From assembly GCA_903862415.1 (NCBI GenBank), contig CAIOYD010000037.1:1-64000 (forward strand): 64,000 nucleotides of DNA. Direction: 5' to 3'. The position numbers and the translations under genes were made by a program. The notes under the pieces were generated by a model. It searched no databases, was not told where the DNA came from, and worked only from the letters and a program-made list of their open reading frames with translations. Numbering within the stretch: the first letter of the stretch is position 1; each line of letters begins with the position of its first letter. Origin of the DNA: an uncultured Oxalobacteraceae bacterium (GTDB lineage Bacteria; Pseudomonadota; Gammaproteobacteria; Burkholderiales; Burkholderiaceae_D). Of the stretch, positions 57,490-64,000 are shown piece by piece.

Positions 57490-58499
57490 CAGCGATCCAG
57501 CGCAATCATGTGTTGACGCGGCCAGCTCAGTGTGACTTGCTGACCAACCCGGGCAGCATTATCTTCCTGTGCCACCACGGCTTTGAGCATCTGCCCCATG
57601 ACTTCCACTTCATAATGACTGACCGCACCATGAAACTGAATCGCCACCAACACACCACAGATACTGACTGTTTGCACACTCATCTGACCAACATCACCGG
57701 CCGCAATTTGCACCAGTTCCGGACGGATCGCCGCAATATCGGTGCTGTTGCCGCATACTCTGGCCAGGTCACCGCGCAAGACATTGGCACCACCAACAAA
57801 GTCGGCCACAAAGGCGCTCGCCGGTTGTTGATACAGCATACGCGGGGTGGCTATCTGTTCGATTTTGCCCTGAGCAAATACCGCCACCCGATCCGACATC
57901 GACATGGCTTCACCCTGATCATGGGTTACATACACGAAGGTAATACCTAACTGCTGATGCAGTTTTTTGAGTTCAATCTGCATTTGTTCACGCAGACGCA
58001 AATCCAGTGCGCCCAGCGGCTCGTCAAGCAACAACACTTTGGGACGATTCACCAGTGCGCGTGCCAGCGCCACACGCTGACGCTGCCCACCGGAGAGTTG
58101 CGCCGGTTTGCGGGCATCAAAACCGGACAAGGCTACCTGCCCGAGTGCTTCTCTGGCACGACTGCTGCGCTCGGCCGGAGCGATGCCACGCATGCGCAAA
58201 CCGTATTCGACATTCTGCAATACCGTCAGATGGGGAAACAGCGCGTAATCCTGAAACACGGTATTCACATCACGGTCATACGGTGCTGTGCTGGTCATGT
58301 CCTGACCACTGAGCATGACTTTGCCACTGCTGGGATGTTCAAAGCCGGCAATCAGGCGCAGGCAGGTGGTCTTGCCGGAACCCGAAGGCCCGAGCATGGA
58401 AAAAAACTCGCCCGGCTCAATGGTCACCGAGACGTCGTTGACGGCCATGACGGCACCGTAACGACGGCTGACGGATTGCAGTTCAATAGTAGCTTGCAT
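57489..58499 (-). CDS. ydcT: Polyamine-type ABC transporter ATP-binding protein (YdcT/PotA)
   Basis: A 336-residue ATPase with Walker A GPSGSGKTTC (about 37-46), Q-loop NTVFQDYALFPHLTV, signature LSGGQRQRVALARAL, Walker B VLLLDEPLGALD and switch THDQGEA, plus a C-terminal TOBE regulatory domain (from about 245). I start at the ATG at 58499 because similarity begins there (MQATIELQSVSRRYG); an open frame to 58700 overlaps ydcS and is not used. It begins four bases after the ydcS stop. Confidence 0.94.
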   Translation of the reverse strand: MQATIELQSVSRRYGAVMAVNDVSVTIEPGEFFSMLGPSGSGKTTCLRLIAGFEHPSSGKVMLSGQDMTSTAPYDRDVNTVFQDYALFPHLTVLQNVEYGLRMRGIAPAERSSRAREALGQVALSGFDARKPAQLSGGQRQRVALARALVNRPKVLLLDEPLGALDLRLREQMQIELKKLHQQLGITFVYVTHDQGEAMSMSDRVAVFAQGKIEQIATPRMLYQQPASAFVADFVGGANVLRGDLARVCGNSTDIAAIRPELVQIAAGDVGQMSVQTVSICGVLVAIQFHGAVSHYEVEVMGQMLKAVVAQEDNAARVGQQVTLSWPRQHMIALDR

Positions 58500-58503
58500 G
58501 ACT

Positions 58504-59655
58504 TCAGCGCCCGCCCATAATGCCGATGTAATCGGCGGTCCAGCGACTGTAAGGCACGCAGGTTCCGGTCGCACATTTGGCTTGCGGGGTTTTCCAGAAA
58601 GCGATTTTGTCGAATTTATCGTAGCCATTGGTGCTGCAGGGTTTGCCGCCGCCCGGAGTAGCTGCCTTGCAGGCGGTGATGGTGACTGGATTGGAACCAA
58701 ACCATTCAGCCACCGGTGCCTGTACTTTGTCGTTGAGTGACCAGTTCATCCAGGCATAGGCACAATTCAGGTGTTTGGCTTTGGCATGCAGCATGGTGGT
58801 ATCCGCCCAGCCAGTCATGCCCTCTTTTGGCATGGAAGAAGCGATATGTTTTTTCTCACCCTGCAGCAAATTGACCTGCACCGGCCAGGAACTCGACGCA
58901 ACTACGCCTTCGCTCTTGAAATCGGACATCTGCACGTTATAGTCATGCCAGTAGCGATGGATCAGCGGTTTTTGCTTGCGCAACAGTTCCAGCACGGCAT
59001 CGTATTGAGTCTGGGTGAGTTCATACGGATCGGTGATGCCCAGGTCAGGACGTTTCGCTTTCAGATACAGCGCCGCATCGGCGATATAAATCGCACCTTC
59101 GTAAGCCTGCACCCTGCCCTTGTTGGATTTTCCATCCGGTAAATTTTGTTGCTCAAAAACTACAGACCAGGAATCCGGTGCTTTTTTGAACACATCGGTG
59201 TTGTACATCAGTACATTCGGACCCCACTGGTAAGGAACACCGTAGGTTTTATCGCCAACCACAAACCACGGGGCTTTTTTCAGCCGTGGGTCGAGTTGCT
59301 CCCAGGCTTTGATACGACCGGTATCGACTGCCTGCACTTTGCCTGACGCTACCAGCCGCAGTGAAGCGTCGCCGGAAGCAGTCACCAGGTCATACACACC
59401 CTGTGTCATTAACGACACCATTTCATCCGAAGTAGCGGCCGTTTTGACGTTGACCATACAGCCCGTGTCTTTTTCAAACTGGCTGACCCAGTTGTAGGCC
59501 TTGTCGGTTTCACCACGTTCGATGTAACCTGGCCAGGCAACGATATCGAGCTGCCCTTCACCCTTGGGAGTGGTCTCGGCATAACTGATGCTGGAAAGAA
59601 ACGCCAGGCCAACGGACAAGGCTAAAATCAGATGAGAAGGTTTGATGTAGGTCAT
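58504..59655 (-). CDS. ydcS: Periplasmic substrate-binding protein YdcS
   Basis: A 383-residue binding protein close to E. coli YdcS (381). Signal peptide ends near SSISYA; the mature part has QLDIVAWPGYIERGETDKAY, CMVNVKTAATSDEMVSLMTQ, DLVTASGDASLRLV, YQWGPNVLMYNT, NLPDGKSNKGRVQAYEGAIY and a C-terminal WTADYIGIMGGR, all near-identical in order to YdcS. The Asp/Trp/Tyr-rich cleft fits polyamine-type ligands; in E. coli the YdcSTUV importer is linked to putrescine, and YdcS also to polyhydroxybutyrate and DNA uptake. AGGAG precedes the ATG. First gene of the operon. Confidence 0.95.
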   Translation of the reverse strand: MTYIKPSHLILALSVGLAFLSSISYAETTPKGEGQLDIVAWPGYIERGETDKAYNWVSQFEKDTGCMVNVKTAATSDEMVSLMTQGVYDLVTASGDASLRLVASGKVQAVDTGRIKAWEQLDPRLKKAPWFVVGDKTYGVPYQWGPNVLMYNTDVFKKAPDSWSVVFEQQNLPDGKSNKGRVQAYEGAIYIADAALYLKAKRPDLGITDPYELTQTQYDAVLELLRKQKPLIHRYWHDYNVQMSDFKSEGVVASSSWPVQVNLLQGEKKHIASSMPKEGMTGWADTTMLHAKAKHLNCAYAWMNWSLNDKVQAPVAEWFGSNPVTITACKAATPGGGKPCSTNGYDKFDKIAFWKTPQAKCATGTCVPYSRWTADYIGIMGGR

Positions 59656-59681
59656 ACAGGTCTCCTGTTTATATGCAACAA

Positions 59682-59710
59682 AATATACTTAAAGAAATTT
59701 GTATTGAAAA
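59682..59710 (-). promoter_or_regulatory. ydcS: Predicted sigma-70 promoter of ydcS
   Basis: On the minus strand TTTTCA (59705-59710) and TATATT (59682-59687) are separated by 17 bases. The start would be near 59675, giving a leader of about 20 bases that includes the AGGAG site. A strong -10 with a weak -35 fits activator dependence. Confidence 0.6.
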
Positions 59711-59731
59711 TACCGATATGGTTATACTGTC

Positions 59732-59748
59732 TATCGGTTTTCCCGATA
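59732..59748. promoter_or_regulatory. Likely LysR-type operator between ydcS and the regulator gene
   Basis: TATCGGTTTTCCCGATA is a perfect 17-bp palindrome that contains the T-N11-A signature of LysR-family sites. Its centre lies about 65 bases upstream of the predicted ydcS start, the usual recognition-site position. A further half-site, TACCGATA at 59711-59718, abuts the -35 region, as expected for the activation site. Confidence 0.72.
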
Positions 59749-59783
59749 ACAGATTTCACAATCAAGATTAAACCATAACAACT

Positions 59784-60743
59784 ATGTCACTAACCCTGAA
59801 ATCCATGGAGTATTTCAATGCTGTCGCTGAGTCGGGAGCGATCTCGGTGGCGATGCAAAACCTGAACGTGTCACAGGCAGCGATTACCGAATCGATACAG
59901 CGTCTGGAAACGCATCTGGGGGTATTGTTGTTTCGACGCCACGCCCGAGGGATGGCACTGACCCATGCCGGTCATGAATTCTGGCGTCATACCCAACGAA
60001 TTCTGGCGTCCATCTCTGCCGCCGAAGAAGCGCTGGCAGCGCGCCCGGATTCCGTTTCCGGCGAACTGGTGATCGGCTCGATCAGTCCGCTGACCGGGTA
60101 TTACCTGCCCGGCCTGCTGGAACGCTACCGCCGCACGTTTCCCAAAGTGGCCACCCGCATCATGGAAGATGCCGGACACTATATAGAGCACCAGTTAATC
60201 AACGGCGAGCTCGATGTGGCACTCACGGCAACGTCGGCGATGGAAAATACCGGCTCATTTCATATTTCAACCCTGGTCAGCTCACCCTGGCGTTTATGGG
60301 TATCATCACGGCATGCGTTTGCCGACCGCACCAGCATCTCGATTGCCGACATTAAAAACGAATCGGTGATTGTGCTGCTCAATGATGAACTCGAACGCGG
60401 TTCCGGCAACGTCTGGAAAAACATGGGCATACGGCCGCGCAGCATTACCCGCACGCGATCAATTGAAGCGGTGCGCAGTCTGGTGGCCACCGGTTATGGC
60501 GTGTGCCTGTTGCCGCAGGTATTATTCCGTTCCTGGTCGCTCGAAGGTACGCAGTTGCTGTGCATTCCACTGGTGGAAGATATTGCGCCACTCGATATCG
60601 GCGTGGTCTGGCGGCGCGGGGCTGACATCAGCTCGATTGCTCAAGGATTTATCGCCACCGCCAGTGAATACGGCCAATCCCTGCAACCGAGCTTCAAGAT
60701 GCCCGCTCCCAATCAGAATGGCTTTGTTCAGTCGCTAGGATAA
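59784..60743 (+). CDS. LysR-family transcriptional regulator
   Basis: A 319-residue regulator with an N-terminal winged helix (residues about 4-63; MEYFNAVAESGAISVAMQNL, VSQAAITESIQRLETHLGVLLFRR) and a C-terminal effector-binding domain of two Rossmann-like lobes (from about 92; ELVIGSISPLTGYYLPGLL). It is divergent from ydcS with 128 bases between, so it very likely regulates the polyamine operon and itself. The inducer is unknown; putrescine or a breakdown product is plausible. It converges on the monooxygenase gene with six bases between stops. Confidence 0.92.
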   Translation: MSLTLKSMEYFNAVAESGAISVAMQNLNVSQAAITESIQRLETHLGVLLFRRHARGMALTHAGHEFWRHTQRILASISAAEEALAARPDSVSGELVIGSISPLTGYYLPGLLERYRRTFPKVATRIMEDAGHYIEHQLINGELDVALTATSAMENTGSFHISTLVSSPWRLWVSSRHAFADRTSISIADIKNESVIVLLNDELERGSGNVWKNMGIRPRSITRTRSIEAVRSLVATGYGVCLLPQVLFRSWSLEGTQLLCIPLVEDIAPLDIGVVWRRGADISSIAQGFIATASEYGQSLQPSFKMPAPNQNGFVQSLG

Positions 60744-60749
60744 GCAAGT

Positions 60750-62216
60750 TCAGGATGCACGCTCGACCACAAATTCTTGCATCACAAAGCGGCCGAGCCT
60801 GCGGCGCATGAAGAACGTGGTCCACGGCCAGTTGGTGCTGTTACGTCCGTTTTTGTCGATGAAGTAACTGCTGCAGCCACTGTTCCACACCGTTTTTTGC
60901 AGCGAACTTTGCACCGCTGCGTTATAAGCAGCCGTGCGTTCGGGACACACCTCTATGCTGGCAAGCTTTTCCCTGCGCGCTGTGCGTATGGCTGAGACGA
61001 TAAAGCGCAGCTGCGCCTCGATGATGACAAAGGCCGAGGTAAATGAATACAGGTTGGGTCCGAAGGTGAGGAACATATTGGGACAGTCTTGCGCCATGGT
61101 GCCAAGATAGGCCTGTGGGGATCCACTCCAACGCGCCGCCAGCACGCTGCCACTCTTACCAATAATGCGCTCGGCGATGGGTGGGTTGGCCACTTCAAAG
61201 CCAGTAGCAAAAATGATGGCATCTACCTCACACTGTTTGCCGTCGCTGTCAGTGAGCGTATTACCCGCTATAGAGGCAATACCTCCCACCACCTCCACGT
61301 TGGTTTTGGCCAGTGCACGGTACCAGCTGTTGGACAGCAGGATGCGTTTGCAGCCGATGGAAAAATCCGGCGTAACACGCTCCTGCAGAGCGTGGTCTTT
61401 GATGCCGCGCTGAATGTTTTTAAGCCCAGCAGCCTGCAACTTGCGCAGCATAAACTTGTACTTCAGCCCGCTGTTAAGCAACTCGAACTGCAGATAAAGC
61501 GCCGTACGCAGCAGCGACTGAACCCACGGGAAGCGCGTAAAAATACCCTGCCAGCGCGGCGAAATGAGCGAGTCTATCTTAGGCAGCACCCAGGGTGCGG
61601 TGCGCTGGAACAGCGTGAGCCTTTGTACCTGCGGCTGAATTTTCGGCACAAACTGAATCGCCGACGCGCCGGAGCCAATGACCGCCACACGCTTACCCTG
61701 TAGGTCATATCCATGGTTCCACTGCGCAGAATGGAAGCGCTCGCCGGTGAAGGTATCGAGGCCAGGAATGCGTGGCATGATGGGCACATGCATAGGTCCG
61801 CAGGCCATCACCACAAAGTCCGCAAGGTAGGTGCCGTGCGAGGTTTTCAGCTCCCAGTATTTGCCGTCCCGCAACCAGCGAGCCTGCAACAACTCGGTGT
61901 TCAGGCGCACCCGTTGCATCACACCGAACTTGCGGGCGGTGTCCACGGTGTACTGTTTAATCTCTTCCTGTTTCGCAAACAACCGGCTCCAGCGCGGGTT
62001 GGGCGCAAAGGAATAGGAATACAGCGCGGATGGCACATCGCAGCCGCAATCGGGATAATGGTTGTCGCGCCACACACCGCCGATTTCCTGCGCCTTTTCC
62101 AGCACGATGTAATCCACACCCTCCTGTTGCAATTGGATGGCGGCACCAATGCCGGCAAAGCCTGCGCCGACGATGATGACAGGGAAGCGGTCTGGTTGGG
62201 AGTCAGTAGTTTGCAT
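60750..62216 (-). CDS. Flavin-containing / Baeyer-Villiger-type monooxygenase
   Basis: A 488-residue FAD/NADPH enzyme. The FAD motif GAGFAGIGAA is at residues 17-26, EIGGVWRDNHYPDCGCDVPS follows, the BVMO fingerprint appears as FTGERFHSAQWN (FxGxxxHxxxW, ending in N where P or D is usual), and the NADPH motif is VIGSGASAIQ. IFATGFEVANPP and LTFGPNLYSFTSA occur in the C-terminal part. Such enzymes insert oxygen into cyclic or linear ketones or oxidise soft heteroatoms; the substrate is not evident. It starts three bases after the sulfatase stop, so they are a coupled pair. Codon use looks GC-richer than elsewhere. Confidence 0.9.
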   Translation of the reverse strand: MQTTDSQPDRFPVIIVGAGFAGIGAAIQLQQEGVDYIVLEKAQEIGGVWRDNHYPDCGCDVPSALYSYSFAPNPRWSRLFAKQEEIKQYTVDTARKFGVMQRVRLNTELLQARWLRDGKYWELKTSHGTYLADFVVMACGPMHVPIMPRIPGLDTFTGERFHSAQWNHGYDLQGKRVAVIGSGASAIQFVPKIQPQVQRLTLFQRTAPWVLPKIDSLISPRWQGIFTRFPWVQSLLRTALYLQFELLNSGLKYKFMLRKLQAAGLKNIQRGIKDHALQERVTPDFSIGCKRILLSNSWYRALAKTNVEVVGGIASIAGNTLTDSDGKQCEVDAIIFATGFEVANPPIAERIIGKSGSVLAARWSGSPQAYLGTMAQDCPNMFLTFGPNLYSFTSAFVIIEAQLRFIVSAIRTARREKLASIEVCPERTAAYNAAVQSSLQKTVWNSGCSSYFIDKNGRNSTNWPWTTFFMRRRLGRFVMQEFVVERAS

Positions 62217-62219
62217 AGA

Positions 62220-64000
62220 TCATATCCGGGGGTGGGATGGCTGCGCAGCCGCCTGGCGCCGCGCCCTGCGCACATAGTTGAAGGCGGCAAAGAGTATAAC
62301 GACCAAGGCCAGCAGCCAGGGAAGTGCGGACAGGATTTTGGGAATCAGGTAATGGTGCAGCGCATAGTGCAGAGCGGCCTTTTGCAAATCAAAGTCGTCA
62401 GGCACCGGTAACACACCATTGGATTGTGCATAGGCCTGGTAGTCGGCAAGCATGGCCTGATAGCGCGCAGGCTGCACGGTGGCCAGATTGTGCACTTCAC
62501 CGGGGTCGGCCTGGAGGTTATATAAGCGCCATTGGCCATCGCCCAGGGGAGCGATGTTTTTTACCAACTTGAAATCGCCCTTGAACAAGGCGGCCGAGCC
62601 GGCAAGCTCATACCCGACAGGTTCATCGGGACCATACACGGTGCGGGCCTGTCCGAGCAGCAGCGGCAGCATGCTTTTCCCACTCAGCGGCTCCACCGGC
62701 TGCCCTTTATACGTATTCGTATGGAGCGCTACGCCAGCGGCTTGCAGCATGGTCGGCACGATGTCATTCACATGGGCAAACGCACTCACCGAGCGATTTC
62801 CCTGCATGCCGGCAACGCCCGAAATGATGAGCGGCACCCGCAGCCCACCCTCACCTGCGAAGTACTTATATCCATGCAATGGCGACACGGTTGCGCTGGC
62901 CCAGTTCGGCCCGTTGGCCGAAAAAGTGCCTTTTCCGCCCATTTCCTCTGCAACGGTGACATAGTTCATTTTCAGCCAGGCATTCGCCGGGGGAATATCA
63001 AACGGATTGGCAGGATCAGAACCGTTGTCGGACAAAAATACAAACACGGTGTTGTCATACTCGCCGATCGCTTTCAGGTGCGCAATCAGTCGTCCCACGT
63101 GATAGTCCATGGCTTCGGCCATGGCCGCATAGACTTCCATGTGTTTTGCATGCCAGCGTTTTTTGTCCGGGCTCAGCAGCTCCCAGTCGGTTGTACTGGG
63201 TAATGTGGCCAAGTCCGTTCCAGCCGGCACAAGACCTTGGGCAATGGCACTGGCACGGCGCTCCTGTCGCAGCTGCCCCCAACCCCTGTCGTAGCGTCCG
63301 CGGTATTTCTCTACAAATTCGCGCGGTGCCTGCAGGGGGATATGGTTGGCCTGAAAGCCGATGTAGGCAAAGAATGGTTTGTCGTTCTTGCGTCCCGCGT
63401 CTATGTAGTCAATGGCCTTGTCGACAAAAAAACGCGATGAATAAAAATCTTCGGGCAGCTGGGCTTCGCGATCCTGCTCAAACCAGTAGGCCTTGTCGTA
63501 CAACATCATGTAGGTGCGGTTTTCCCAGTTATCGGAGCCGCTGTCAGCCTGAATAAAAGAGCGGTCGAAGCCGCGCTTGCCCGGCAATTGCTCAGGAGCC
63601 TTTCCCAAGTGCCATTTGCCAGTGATGTAGGTCTGATAGCCGCTGTCGCGCAGCAAGGTGGCCAGTGTGACTGCGCGGTCGTTGAGCACGCCTTCATAGT
63701 TCGGTTTGCCTTCGTGCTCGGCGGGCGTGGTTTCGGGCATGTTGCCCACACCATTGCGGTGGTTGTCCACGCCAGTCAACAGCATGGCACGTGTAGGGGA
63801 ACAGACAGAAGCCACATGAAAGTTGGAAAACTTCACCCCCAAACGCGCCAGCTCGTCGAGGTTGGGCGTGGCGATCTCGCTGCCAAAGGCTCCGACATCG
63901 GTGTACCCCCAGTCGTCCGCCACCAGAACGACGATGTTCGGCCTTGGTGCCGCGACCGCCATAGTGCCGACGAGCGCCAGTGCGCACCAGCAAACGAGTT
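62220..64000 (-). CDS. Membrane-anchored arylsulfatase (N-terminus cut by window edge)
   Basis: A type I sulfatase, 580 residues from the ATG at 63962, but the frame stays open to the window end and reads LVCWCALALVGTMAVAAP, the end of a signal peptide. The true start therefore lies beyond 64000. The metal-binding start is VVLVADDWGYTD; the formylglycine site is CSPTRAMLLTG (C-x-P-x-R; Cys54 from the ATG at 63962), which needs a maturase not in this window. GKWHLGK and FLSDNGSDPAN give further active-site Lys, His, Asp and Asn. A C-terminal helix (ILSALPWLLALVVILFAAF) with a basic tail suggests inner-membrane anchoring. Confidence 0.93.
   Translation of the reverse strand, partial: LVCWCALALVGTMAVAAPRPNIVVLVADDWGYTDVGAFGSEIATPNLDELARLGVKFSNFHVASVCSPTRAMLLTGVDNHRNGVGNMPETTPAEHEGKPNYEGVLNDRAVTLATLLRDSGYQTYITGKWHLGKAPEQLPGKRGFDRSFIQADSGSDNWENRTYMMLYDKAYWFEQDREAQLPEDFYSSRFFVDKAIDYIDAGRKNDKPFFAYIGFQANHIPLQAPREFVEKYRGRYDRGWGQLRQERRASAIAQGLVPAGTDLATLPSTTDWELLSPDKKRWHAKHMEVYAAMAEAMDYHVGRLIAHLKAIGEYDNTVFVFLSDNGSDPANPFDIPPANAWLKMNYVTVAEEMGGKGTFSANGPNWASATVSPLHGYKYFAGEGGLRVPLIISGVAGMQGNRSVSAFAHVNDIVPTMLQAAGVALHTNTYKGQPVEPLSGKSMLPLLLGQARTVYGPDEPVGYELAGSAALFKGDFKLVKNIAPLGDGQWRLYNLQADPGEVHNLATVQPARYQAMLADYQAYAQSNGVLPVPDDFDLQKAALHYALHHYLIPKILSALPWLLALVVILFAAFNYVRRARRQAAAQPSHPRI

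Noticed and set aside
58500-58700. N-terminal extension of ydcT from 58499 to 58700
   Set aside because: It overlaps the ydcS coding region, and similarity to ATPases begins only at the ATG at 58499.
1-64000. tRNA, rRNA, CRISPR arrays, insertion sequences, phage genes, riboswitches
   Set aside because: I read the intergenic gaps for cloverleaf ends, regularly spaced repeats and terminal inverted repeats and found none; no transposase or integrase motifs were seen among the proteins.

Overview
This window looks like chromosome of a Gram-negative betaproteobacterium, most likely Burkholderiales and possibly Oxalobacteraceae (Undibacterium-like). The reasons are the Burkholderiales-style N-terminus of PpiD, the divergent ppsA / PEP-synthase regulator pair, the ccoNOQP-GH block and a base composition near 50% GC. 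The family assignment is from memory of protein style and is not proven. I saw no rRNA, tRNA, CRISPR array, insertion sequence or prophage gene. Coding density is high, no gene-free gap exceeds 300 bases, and several convergent gene pairs meet stop to stop with no visible terminator.

Region 1 (1-18.4 kb) is mostly housekeeping. It holds rimO (cut by the left edge), an acetyltransferase, an inward-rectifier K+ channel next to the crosslink glycosylase ycaQ, a sugar-nucleotide epimerase, nfeD-qmcA, and divergent ppsA and ppsR. A small Cys-rich envelope module follows (DUF2946 protein, outer-membrane barrel with a CxxCxC start, TlpA-type thioredoxin), then a low-GC secreted orphan, the overlapping aroC-lipA-CDF transporter operon, and a response regulator with degenerate GGDEF and intact EAL motifs. 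Region 2 (18.4-30 kb) has a tripartite RND efflux operon in the unusual order outer-membrane factor, adaptor, pump, then an LplT-like/PlsC-like fusion, an FKBP isomerase, cheV and ppnN.

Region 3 (29.4-43.9 kb) is bioenergetics and potassium. The cbb3 oxidase operon ccoNOQP-ccoG-ccoH ends with an 83-residue membrane protein and a SafE-like protein; ccoI and ccoS are not here. A perfect FNR/ANR palindrome lies at the class II distance from a -10 element ahead of ccoN. Divergent to it is kdpFABCDE, preceded by an easily missed 30-residue single-pass membrane microprotein and a direct-repeat site placed like the E. coli KdpE operator.

Region 4 (43.9-64 kb) carries ppiD and then a long co-directional minus-strand run. 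Transcription order is ydcS-ydcT-ydcU-ydcV-patD (polyamine-type ABC uptake and aminobutyraldehyde oxidation), an APC permease, then DUF1302 barrel, DUF1329 periplasmic protein, RND/MMPL-type pump and YCF48-like beta-propeller. These last four look like one envelope-spanning trafficking system of unknown substrate and are the best candidate here for an undescribed system. A divergent LysR regulator shares a promoter region with ydcS that has a perfect 17-bp palindrome near -65. The right edge holds a Baeyer-Villiger-type flavin monooxygenase and a membrane-anchored sulfatase (cut by the window end), which look GC-richer than the rest and may be acquired.
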